Of a DNA stretch of 14,917 bases, positions 7,244 to 13,950 are shown in pieces. A model generated the notes under the pieces. The model was not told the origin of the DNA. It worked only from the letters and a program-made list of their open reading frames with translations, and searched no databases. Positions within the stretch are counted from its first letter, which is position 1; each line of letters opens with the position of its first letter. Made by a program: the position numbers and the translations under genes. Origin of the DNA: Nitrospirota bacterium (GTDB lineage Bacteria > Nitrospirota > Thermodesulfovibrionia > Thermodesulfovibrionales > UBA1546); the NCBI GenBank assembly GCA_004298625.1, contig SCSY01000061.1:1-14917 (forward strand). The letters run 5' to 3'.

Positions 7244-8113
7244 ATGAAGGTAATTGTTGCTAAGACAGCAGGATTTTGTTTCGGCGTAAAAAGAGCGGTG
7301 AATATAGCCTTTGAGATGGCCCCAAAAAAACAAAAAGGCATTTTTACCCTCGGCCCTATAATACATAATCCGCAGTTGATAGAAGAACTCAGGAAGAAGG
7401 GCCTTGCGCCGATTGAGGATATAAATACGGCAGGGATAAAGACGCTTATAATCAGAACTCACGGGATACCTCTGCAGCTCTTGAATAAGATATCGGCCGC
7501 CGGATATGAGATAGTTGATGCAACCTGCCCCTTTGTAAAAAAGGCGCAGCATTATGCTAAACTTCTTAAGGAACATGGTTACCAGGTAATAATACTCGGC
7601 GACAGGGAACATCCGGAAGTTCAGGGTTTAATGAGCTATGCAGGGAAAAATGTTGTGGTTGTTGACGGCAAAAGCCCGTTGCCTGAGATAAAGCGCAAGG
7701 TTGGGATAGTGGTTCAGACTACACAGCCGGTAGCGGCGTTGAAGAAATTATTCGGGGAGGTTGTAGAGCAGGCAAAGGATGTAAAGGTATATAATACAAT
7801 ATGCAACTCTACGGCCCTCAGGCTGAAAGAGACAGAGGAGATGGCAAAAGGGGTGGACACCATGCTTGTTGTCGGCGGCAAAAACAGCGCAAATACAACG
7901 CAGCTTGCGCGGCTATGCCGGGCTCTGGCCGTCTCTACTCATCATATAGAAACAGCTGCTGAAATAGTTCCGGAATGGTTTACAGGGGCAAAAAGGGTCG
8001 GCATAACAGCAGGGGCCTCAACTCCTGATTGGATAATTAAGGATGTAGTAAAGAGAGTTTCAGCCTCGGCGCCTTGCCTGAGGCGAAGAGGACATAGGAG
8101 GATAAAAGGGTGA
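7244..8113 (+). CDS. ispH: 4-hydroxy-3-methylbut-2-enyl diphosphate reductase
   Basis: IspH (LytB) carries out the last step of the MEP pathway, reducing HMBPP to IPP and DMAPP with a 4Fe-4S cluster. The three cluster cysteines are C12 (GFCFGVKRA), C95 (DATCPFVKK) and C187 (NTICNSTALR). Conserved substrate residues H41 (GPIIHNP), H73 (RTHG) and H123 with E125 (EHPEVQG) are present. Length is 289 residues. The family usually ends soon after GASTPDWIIKDVV; here about 16 further residues ending CLRRRGHRRIKG are encoded across a GC-rich hairpin, and look added. The ribosome-binding region is a 7-bp repeat with no Shine-Dalgarno match, so translation may rely on coupling to plsC 19 bp upstream. 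The stop overlaps rpsA. Confidence 0.95.
   Translation: MKVIVAKTAGFCFGVKRAVNIAFEMAPKKQKGIFTLGPIIHNPQLIEELRKKGLAPIEDINTAGIKTLIIRTHGIPLQLLNKISAAGYEIVDATCPFVKKAQHYAKLLKEHGYQVIILGDREHPEVQGLMSYAGKNVVVVDGKSPLPEIKRKVGIVVQTTQPVAALKKLFGEVVEQAKDVKVYNTICNSTALRLKETEEMAKGVDTMLVVGGKNSANTTQLARLCRALAVSTHHIETAAEIVPEWFTGAKRVGITAGASTPDWIIKDVVKRVSASAPCLRRRGHRRIKG
8063..8084 (+). promoter_or_regulatory. GC-rich hairpin just upstream of the rpsA ribosome-binding site
   Basis: GCCTC-GGC (8063-8070) can pair with GCC (8076-8078) and GAGGC (8080-8084), with one bulged T and a 5-base loop. It ends 11 bases before AGGAGG and lies in the extended 3' end of ispH. There is no T-run, so it is not a standard terminator. 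A role in control of rpsA translation is only a guess. Confidence 0.35.
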
Positions 8114-9684
8114 TGGAACTTAAAAACAATGAGATGGAAAGACTCTATGCCGAAACCTTTCACAGCATAGAGGAGGGCTCTGTATTAAAGGGAAGAATTA
8201 TTTCCGTAAAACAGGACGGGGTCATTATTGATATCGGATACAAGTCCGACGGATTTGTTCCGATAGAAGAATTTTCTCCGGAGGAGATTTCCGGTTTGCA
8301 GGAAGGAAATGCACTCGAGGTATATGTTCAAAGCACCAGGCACACCAACGGTATAATAAACCTCTCTAAAAAAGCGGCGACAAAGATAAAGGCATGGGAT
8401 ATCATCGAAGCCGCCTTGGAAAAAGGGTCCCCGCTTGAGGGAATAATTTCCGGAAAAACAAAGGGCGGGCTTTCAGTGGATATACTGGGGGTTACGGCCT
8501 TTCTGCCGGGTTCCCAGATAGATATAAAAATGGTCAAGGACTTCGATGCGCTTCTCAATAAGAAGATGATGTTTAAGGTGCTTAAATTAAATAACAAAAG
8601 ATCAAATGTTATTGTTTCGCATAGGGCGATTGTTGAAGAAGAAAGGCAGAAGAAAAAGACGGAAACGCTTGAAAGGCTGAGGGAAGGCTCTATATTCAAC
8701 GGCGTTGTAAAAAACATCACCGACTACGGCGTCTTTGTTGATATCGGAGGGGTTGACGGCCTCCTTCATATATCTGATATATCCTGGGGACGCATAACCC
8801 ACCCCTCGGAATTTTTTGCAGTAGGCGATGAGATTGATGTCGTTGTGCTTAAATATGATGAGGAACAAAAGAGGGTAACCTTAGGTTATAAGCAGAAGAA
8901 CCCGGATCCCTGGAGCGCTATAGATGAGCGGTATCCTATTGCTAAAAAAATAAAGGGGAAGGTTGTGAGCATAATGGATTACGGGGCTTTTATAGAGCTT
9001 GAAGAAGGGCTCGAAGGGCTTGTCCATATATCCGAGATTGACTGGATGCCGAAACCGAAGCACCCGTCAAAATACCTTTCGATAGGAGAGACGGTTGAGG
9101 CGGTTATTTTAAAGGTTGATAAAAATGAACGCCGTCTTTCGTTGAGCATAAAACAGCTTAAACCAAGTCCCTGGGAGCTTGTAGCGCAGGAATATAAAAC
9201 CGGCCAAAAAATTACGGGCAGGGTAAAGAGTATCACGGATTTCGGCGTGTTTGTAGGCCTTCCCGAAGGCGTGGACGGGTTGATACACATATCCGATCTT
9301 TCATGGACAAAACATATCAAGCATCCCTCGGAGGTCATTAAAAAAGGGCAAAAGGTTGACGCCGTTGTTCTCAGCGTGGAGCCTGATAAGGAAAGAATAG
9401 CTCTGGGGATGAAACAGTTGACCTCTGATCCATGGCTTGACGAAATACCCGCAAGATTTAAACTCGGGGATGAAGTAAAAACCAGGGTTTTAAGATTGAC
9501 GGACTTCGGGGTGTTTGTAGAAATCGCAGGCGAGGTCGAGGGGTTGATTTACTCCTCCGAGGTTATAAAAACAGAGGAGTCCCCAAAAGAAGGCGATATG
9601 CTGCCGGCAAGGATAATAAAGATTGACCTCGAAGAAAGGAAGATCGGCCTCAGCATGAAAAATCTTAAGGTGGAGGCAGAGTGA
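8110..9684 (+). CDS. rpsA: 30S ribosomal protein S1 (six S1 domains)
   Basis: S1 binds mRNA and helps load it on the 30S subunit. The 524 residues contain six S1/OB-fold repeats at about 22-88, 106-173, 191-261, 278-348, 363-435 and 450-518. The third to fifth carry the typical YGVFVDI, GLLHISDISW and HPSEFF elements. The first two are more divergent, as usual for the ribosome-binding end. A perfect AGGAGG (8096-8101) lies 8 bases before GTG 8110 and 11 before ATG 8113. I chose GTG for spacing, but the adjacent ATG is nearly as likely and changes one residue. It overlaps ispH by 4 bp and sppA by 4 bp. The hairpin before the ribosome-binding site could matter for autoregulation, which is known for rpsA in E. 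coli but not shown here. Confidence 0.97.
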   Translation: MMELKNNEMERLYAETFHSIEEGSVLKGRIISVKQDGVIIDIGYKSDGFVPIEEFSPEEISGLQEGNALEVYVQSTRHTNGIINLSKKAATKIKAWDIIEAALEKGSPLEGIISGKTKGGLSVDILGVTAFLPGSQIDIKMVKDFDALLNKKMMFKVLKLNNKRSNVIVSHRAIVEEERQKKKTETLERLREGSIFNGVVKNITDYGVFVDIGGVDGLLHISDISWGRITHPSEFFAVGDEIDVVVLKYDEEQKRVTLGYKQKNPDPWSAIDERYPIAKKIKGKVVSIMDYGAFIELEEGLEGLVHISEIDWMPKPKHPSKYLSIGETVEAVILKVDKNERRLSLSIKQLKPSPWELVAQEYKTGQKITGRVKSITDFGVFVGLPEGVDGLIHISDLSWTKHIKHPSEVIKKGQKVDAVVLSVEPDKERIALGMKQLTSDPWLDEIPARFKLGDEVKTRVLRLTDFGVFVEIAGEVEGLIYSSEVIKTEESPKEGDMLPARIIKIDLEERKIGLSMKNLKVEAE

Positions 9685-10532
9685 AAAAGGCCTGTCTGTT
9701 TATTTCAGGATTTTTGCTGCTGCTGATAATAGCCAGCGTGCTGTTTGCCCTCTTTCAGAAAAATATCCCGATCGGGGAAAAAGTGGCGGTTGTGCGCATC
9801 GAAGGCCCGATAATGGATTCCAAGAATTCCGTTGATGAAATAAAGGACTATATCAAAGACCCTTCGGTTAAGGCTATTGTGCTGCGTGTAGACAGCCCGG
9901 GCGGGGCCGTGGCCCCTTCGCAGGAGATATACGAAGAGGTTAAAAAGGCAACTGCAAAAAAGAAGGTCATTGTATCAATGGGTTCTGTTGCAGCCTCGGG
10001 CGGCTATTATATCTCGGCTCCCGCCGACAGGATAATCGCAAATCCTGGGACCTTGACAGGCTCTATCGGCGTGATAATGGAGATACCCAATATAGAAGGG
10101 CTGATGGATAAAATCGGCGTAAAGTCAGAGGTGATAAAAAGCGGCAGGCATAAGGACCTCGCATCTGTTTTCAGAAAGATGGGCAAGGAAGAAAGGGCCA
10201 TACTTCAGGGAGTGCTTGACGATGTGCATGACCAATTTATAAAGGCTGTCTCAGAGGGCCGGAAGAATATGCAGTTTGACGATATAAAAGACCTCGCCGA
10301 CGGCAGAGTATTTACAGGCAGGCAGGCGCTCGAAATAGGACTTGTTGACGAACTCGGCAGCCTTGAGGATGCTATAAATGTCGCTGCCAAACTTGCAGGG
10401 ATAAAGGGAGAGCCTGAGGTAGTAAGCAAGAAAGAGAGTTTTTCCATAATTGATATACTGAGAGGCAAATTTCCGAAGGAATTATCCGATGTATTGCCGT
10501 CTGTAAAGATAAAATATATGCTGGCGCCTTAA
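9681..10532 (+). CDS. sppA: Signal peptide peptidase SppA, short (single-domain) form
   Basis: SppA is a membrane-anchored serine protease (family S49) that clears cleaved signal peptides and other membrane-bound fragments. The 283 residues have one N-terminal membrane anchor (about 5-25), then a ClpP-like fold. The Ser/Lys dyad is S106 (in SVAASGGYY) and K158 (in SGRHKDLAS). Their spacing of 52 equals that of B. subtilis SppA, and the form is the short one that assembles as an oligomer, unlike the tandem-domain E. coli enzyme. RVDSPGGAV and NPGTLTGSIGV are also typical. The start is GTG 9681, overlapping the rpsA TGA, with GGTGGAGG just upstream. It is the last gene of the operon. I see no clear terminator after it. 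Confidence 0.95.
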   Translation: MKKACLFISGFLLLLIIASVLFALFQKNIPIGEKVAVVRIEGPIMDSKNSVDEIKDYIKDPSVKAIVLRVDSPGGAVAPSQEIYEEVKKATAKKKVIVSMGSVAASGGYYISAPADRIIANPGTLTGSIGVIMEIPNIEGLMDKIGVKSEVIKSGRHKDLASVFRKMGKEERAILQGVLDDVHDQFIKAVSEGRKNMQFDDIKDLADGRVFTGRQALEIGLVDELGSLEDAINVAAKLAGIKGEPEVVSKKESFSIIDILRGKFPKELSDVLPSVKIKYMLAP

Positions 10533-10534
10533 TT

Positions 10535-10562
10535 TTGTATTTCCTGAGTGATTTGGTAGAAT
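10535..10562 (+). promoter_or_regulatory. Probable promoter of the GGDEF gene
   Basis: TTGTAT (10535-10540) and TAGAAT (10557-10562) are separated by 16 bases. The predicted start site is near 10569, on the first of two in-frame ATGs, which supports using the second ATG at 10587. It begins three bases after the sppA stop, so the diguanylate cyclase gene can be expressed independently of the operon. Confidence 0.5.
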
Positions 10563-10586
10563 ATTGCCATGATCGGTAAAGGCACG

Positions 10587-11984
10587 ATGGGAAAAGAGAT
10601 AGTCATATATGAGAAAAACAAGGAAGGCCTCGATTTTCTAAAAGACTTTTTTAAAAACAGGGATGATTACGCCGCAATCTTTATCAAAGACGAAAAGTCC
10701 CTTCTGAAAGAGCTTAACAAAAAAAAGGCGTCTGCCCTGATTGCCGGAAGCTCTTCCGGGCTCGAAAAAATCAAGCCGGCAGAGACCGGATGCCCTGTAA
10801 TAGCAATGGTTGCAGGGGACATAACCAACGGCATCCGCTCTGTTATGAAGCAGGGCATCGAGATATACCTTATCAGCCCCTTCCATAAAGAAGACTTCGA
10901 ACACAAGCTCAGGATTGCCGTAGAGAAAAAAGGCTGGATAGAAAATATCTACAGGGATAAAAAAGACCTGGAGACGATAGTGGAGTTGACCTACCTTGTC
11001 TCTTCAACGCTCGACCCTAAAGAGGTCTTATATTTTGTCGTCAAAAAGATAGCGGAACTCATTGACGTGACAAGATGCTCCATGATCAGCATACCCTGCG
11101 AAGAAAAGAGGCATGCTTACGTAGTTTCCAGCTTTGAAGACCCCAAGACAACAGGCATAAAATTAGATCTTAAAAAATATCCTGAGATAAGAAAGGCCCT
11201 CAGCACCAGAAGCTCTGTGTTTATAGAAGACGCCTTAAAAGACCCCTTGCTCAAAGAAGTCAGGCCTGTTATTGCGCCTCTCGGGATCCGCTCCATTGTG
11301 GTCATCCCCGTTATTTTCAGGAACGAGGTTATAGGCACATTATTTCTGAGGACTTCAAGGGCCGGCCATACCTTTACAGAAAGGGAGATAAGGCTTTGCA
11401 CTGCCATTGCCAATGCCGCAACCAACGCCCTGTATAATGCATTTCTTTATGAAAAACTTGAAACCGAAAAGACAAAACTGGAGAAATTCGCCATAACCGA
11501 TTATCTTACAGGCATATACAATATCAGGTATTTCTACCACAGGCTTGAAGGAGAATTCAGCAGGTCTCAAAGATACAAAGCGCCGTTGTCCTGCATCATG
11601 TTCGATATTGATCACTTCAAAAAAATAAATGACGCTTACGGCCACAGGATCGGGGATATGGTTTTGAGAGAGTTTGCCCAATTCGTAAAAAAACATACAA
11701 GGAAAAGCGATGTATTTGCAAGATATGGCGGAGAAGAATTCATAATGCTCCTGGCCCAGACCTCTGAAAAAGGGGCCCTGGCAGAGGCTGAGAGATTAAG
11801 ATATGTTATAAAGGAGCACAGATTTAAATCATTAAAAAACAAGAAGGCAATCACAGCGAGCATAGGGGTAGTTTCTTACCCGCATAAAAAAATAAAAACG
11901 CAGGATGACCTGATAACCTTTGCCGACAATGCCTTGTTTACCGCCAAAAACAGCGGCAGGGATCAGATCAGGGTATGGGGTTAG
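10587..11984 (+). CDS. Pseudo-receiver-GAF-GGDEF diguanylate cyclase
   Basis: The protein should make cyclic di-GMP from two GTP. Numbering from the upstream ATG 10569: residues 9-120 resemble a response-regulator receiver but lack the phospho-acceptor Asp (ALIAGSSSG at that strand) and the conserved Lys (LISPF instead of a KPF motif). Residues 135-295 look like a GAF sensor domain. Residues 305-471 are a GGDEF domain with FDIDHFKKIND (metal D346), active-site GGEEF at 387-391 and an RKSD inhibitory site at 378-381, correctly five residues before GGEEF. The catalytic and product-inhibition sites therefore look intact. I prefer ATG 10587 (AAAGG four bases upstream) because the predicted transcript begins at about 10569. 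The ligand of the GAF domain is unknown. Confidence 0.9.
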   Translation: MGKEIVIYEKNKEGLDFLKDFFKNRDDYAAIFIKDEKSLLKELNKKKASALIAGSSSGLEKIKPAETGCPVIAMVAGDITNGIRSVMKQGIEIYLISPFHKEDFEHKLRIAVEKKGWIENIYRDKKDLETIVELTYLVSSTLDPKEVLYFVVKKIAELIDVTRCSMISIPCEEKRHAYVVSSFEDPKTTGIKLDLKKYPEIRKALSTRSSVFIEDALKDPLLKEVRPVIAPLGIRSIVVIPVIFRNEVIGTLFLRTSRAGHTFTEREIRLCTAIANAATNALYNAFLYEKLETEKTKLEKFAITDYLTGIYNIRYFYHRLEGEFSRSQRYKAPLSCIMFDIDHFKKINDAYGHRIGDMVLREFAQFVKKHTRKSDVFARYGGEEFIMLLAQTSEKGALAEAERLRYVIKEHRFKSLKNKKAITASIGVVSYPHKKIKTQDDLITFADNALFTAKNSGRDQIRVWG

Positions 11985-12241
11985 GGTATTCGGCTCTCTT
12001 AAAATATAAAAAGTAACAGCATTATGGTTAACATAACGACCTCTCCGTTAGACTGCCCATATTCACTTTTTTCCACCCGCCAATAGTTGGAGTTGTTTAA
12101 GAGTTTGGAGTGCTTTTTCAAATCATTTTCTGCAAATTATTTTTCAGCTTGTTAAGCGAAACGCGGGCAAATAACTAATATATCAAAAACGGGCGCTGTC
12201 CCCATTTACCCAATTTACCCATTATTGCTAACACGCGGGTC

Positions 12242-12279
12242 ACGCGCCGCTTTTGGCGCGTCAGGCAGTCTTGCCATGA
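12242..12279. repeat. Two adjacent hairpins (REP-like)
   Basis: ACGCGCC (12242-12248) pairs perfectly with GGCGCGT (12255-12261) around GCTTTT. TCAGGCA (12261-12267) then pairs with TGCC (12272-12275) and TGA (12277-12279), with one bulged A, around GTCT. Two tandem imperfect palindromes in non-coding DNA are typical of REP/BIME sequences moved by REP-associated transposases, but the usual GTAG-type leader is not visible. Confidence 0.5.
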
Positions 12280-12282
12280 CGG

Positions 12283-12312
12283 ATTATACAATGCCTATAT
12301 TCATTAATTCAA
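12283..12312 (-). promoter_or_regulatory. Promoter-like pair overlapping a solo transposon end
   Basis: On the minus strand TTGAAT (complement of 12307-12312) and TATAAT (complement of 12283-12288) are separated by 18 bases. The -35 box overlaps the terminal motif, as in the intact element. It points left, away from the DJ-1/PfpI gene, and no gene of normal size lies downstream of it. Confidence 0.45.
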
Positions 12313-12335
12313 GCCTGACCCCAAATCCTTGACCC
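12310..12335 (+). repeat. Left arm of a two-part inverted repeat bracketing the DJ-1/SDR block
   Basis: CAAGCCTGACCC (12310-12321), five variable bases, then CCTTGACCC (12327-12335). The reverse complement of both parts, with a six-base spacer, is at 13921-13947. The 12-mer also recurs in the same orientation at 14905-14916. Confidence 0.75.
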
Positions 12336-12352
12336 ACCGTTTTTAGGAGATA

Positions 12353-13414
12353 TTATAAAACAGCGGGGATTGACTCCCGTGCGTGGTTCGCTCGGGTGCT
12401 GGTGAGAATGCTCCGCAGTTTAGCACTCTGCATATCGACGGCCTGCGGACCATTACCGGTAAGCAGTTGCACAGATGGCTCATAGACTACTTGCGGAGCC
12501 GCGATGTTGAGAGCTTTTGCTAGTTTAAAACCAGCTTCTTTGATTGCCTTGTCAACAAAATAGGTAAGTCGAGTCTTTTTGCCAGGGACGCGCAGGTAGA
12601 GATACCGTAGTGCGAAGAGCTCGCCAATAGTAGGGACGGTCGTGATAGTTGCGGCGAGGAATGGGTTGCTCTTGACGAAATAGGGACGCCCCTGTTCGTC
12701 GACACGCTGCCTCGTGGATGTTACCGCTACAGGAGCATGACAGATGAGCGAGATAATAACCCCGTTTTCTCTGGCGACATGCAGTATCTCGCCGAGCCAA
12801 GGATTATCCCGGAAATCAATCATTGGAGCGTTTCCTCCTGGGTTGTGAATGAAGTCAAAGTCTGTAAGCTTGAATGGATCGGCGGGGTCGCGGTGACGCT
12901 GGACTAGCTCCGGAAGCGAGTGGAAGGTTGTTTGAGGCAACTTCTCGAGACGACTGACTAGTTCAGCCCGATACGCAATGAGCTCTGGCTCACCGTTGGG
13001 GAGCAATTCCGAAACAGGGATTCTGCCGAGGTGGCGTTCTAGCAACTGAACTTCCTGCTCACGGCGAGCAACAAGCTTCGAGTGACGCTTGCGGAAGGCA
13101 TCTACGGTATATGAACTACGAAACTGCTCCGCGCGCATAGGAATGGTTTTGTATCCTATATTCGCAACAGAATGCATGACCAAAGCCAAGCCGTTGATGT
13201 CGAGCTGCGGAGAGTTGCCGTCTGGAGTAGCGAAGGTGAACTCGTATTCGTTTTCGAATTCCTTAAGCACTTGCGCAAGCTCTATCAGGAAGAATCCTGT
13301 CGAGATTGATTTGACCTCGGCAGGTTCAGACAGCGGTAGCTGACGGCCCGACGAGATGATGATCAGCGCGCGACGCTTGGTAGCGGGCGCGAATTTATTT
13401 TCGTTTGAAATCAT
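12353..13414 (-). CDS. DJ-1/PfpI-family protein with a large insertion
   Basis: The 353 residues belong to the DJ-1/PfpI superfamily, class I glutamine-amidotransferase-like, nearest to the Hsp31-type group that includes glyoxalase III and chaperone-like members. Visible motifs are STGFFLIELAQVL (probable acidic residue E45), FATPDGNSPQLD (61-72), FDFIHNPGGNAPMID (186-200, where relatives have PGGHGPM) and the nucleophile elbow SLICHAPVAV with C225-H226. LTGNGPQAVD near the end matches the LxTGQNP-type family motif. Typical members are about 230 residues. Here roughly residues 85-180 form an extra charged, helix-rich insertion. No Shine-Dalgarno is seen before the ATG, and it overlaps the 3' end of the SDR remnant by 20 bp. 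Sampled GC (57% over 12961-13020) exceeds that of the SDR. The substrate is unknown, and the gene was probably acquired horizontally. Confidence 0.75.
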   Translation of the reverse strand: MISNENKFAPATKRRALIIISSGRQLPLSEPAEVKSISTGFFLIELAQVLKEFENEYEFTFATPDGNSPQLDINGLALVMHSVANIGYKTIPMRAEQFRSSYTVDAFRKRHSKLVARREQEVQLLERHLGRIPVSELLPNGEPELIAYRAELVSRLEKLPQTTFHSLPELVQRHRDPADPFKLTDFDFIHNPGGNAPMIDFRDNPWLGEILHVARENGVIISLICHAPVAVTSTRQRVDEQGRPYFVKSNPFLAATITTVPTIGELFALRYLYLRVPGKKTRLTYFVDKAIKEAGFKLAKALNIAAPQVVYEPSVQLLTGNGPQAVDMQSAKLRSILTSTRANHARESIPAVL

Positions 13415-13912
13415 AATTTATTTTAGTTAATTGCTCAGAAACCTTCCAAAGTTTTTGAGCTAACTCCTTGTCATAGGATTTATCACTTGATTTTACTAAT
13501 TCAGGATATCCACTCCGCTCGCCCTTTTTGGTTGGACCAAAATATTCACCGCCTTTAACCTGTGGATCTGTTGCTGCTCTTAAAATAGGAAGCGCACCCA
13601 TTTCAACTTTTTGTGCAAGTATACTGGCTATTATAACTCTGACAAAAAATCCGAAGTTCCTTGAAAGTTTTGTCTTTGTATAGCCAGGATGAGAGGCAGC
13701 AACCGTTAAATCCACATTGTTTGCTTTCAGTTGTCTGTCTAATTCATACGCGAATAGCAGGTTTGCGAGTTTACTTTGCGCGTAGGCTATGAATTTGTCA
13801 TATCCTTTGTCAAAATTCAGATCATCAAAATGAATATCAGCTTTCCCTATTGGGGCCTTATGCATTCCGCTTGATTGAATTGCAATGCGAGAGTTTGGGG
13901 TGTTTTTAGAGA

Positions 13913-13942
13913 GGTTAAGAGGGTCAAGGTTAAGAGGGTCAG
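13913..13942. repeat. 15-bp tandem duplication at the transposon edge
   Basis: GGTTAAGAGGGTCAA (13913-13927) is followed directly by GGTTAAGAGGGTCAG (13928-13942), identical in 14 of 15 positions. The second copy runs into the transposon terminal repeat that begins at 13936, and the first copy contains the same GGGTCA hexamer. Confidence 0.9.
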
Positions 13943-13947
13943 GCTTG
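13921..13947 (-). repeat. Right arm of the two-part inverted repeat bracketing the DJ-1/SDR block
   Basis: GGGTCAAGG (13921-13929), six variable bases, then GGGTCAGGCTTG (13936-13947). Both conserved parts are exact reverse complements of those at 12310-12335. The inner part is shared with the left terminal repeat of the Y1 element. Confidence 0.75.
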
Positions 13948-13950
13948 CGT

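Larger units (their letters stand above)
12191..12321 (-). mobile_element. Possible decayed or miniature Y1-transposon remnant
   Basis: On the minus strand the terminal motif GGGTCAGGCTTG (complement of 12310-12321) is followed by TTGAAT-18 bp-TATAAT and an ATG (complement of 12275-12277) that opens MARLPDAPK, then stops after 20 codons. The intact element at 13936-14916 has the same order: terminal motif, -35 box overlapping it, -10 box, and a transposase beginning MARKP. The far edge is taken at GGGCGCTGTCCCC (12191-12203), whose reverse complement GGGGACAGCGCCC is the kind of motif I associate with such elements. The left boundary is uncertain. Confidence 0.35.
11985..12352. other. Gene-free stretch with mobile-element debris
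   Basis: No convincing gene lies in these 368 bases. The left half (to about 12180) is AT-rich with nothing I can name; one minus-strand frame stays open for about 45 codons but lacks a recognisable start or family. The right half holds the motif GGGCGCTGTCCCC (12191-12203), tandem hairpins (12242-12279), a minus-strand promoter-like pair and a solo transposon-end motif (12310-12321). Confidence 0.6.

Noticed and set aside
12030..12060. GTTAGAC and nearby AAC motifs resembling integron attC core sites
   Set aside because: The paired RYYYAAC core and the expected internal symmetry are missing, and no integrase or cassette array is present.
12001..12150. About 45 open codons on the minus strand (with NNSNYWRVEKSEYGQ)
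   Set aside because: No start with a ribosome-binding site, no family I recognise, and a length expected by chance; kept only as part of the gene-free description.
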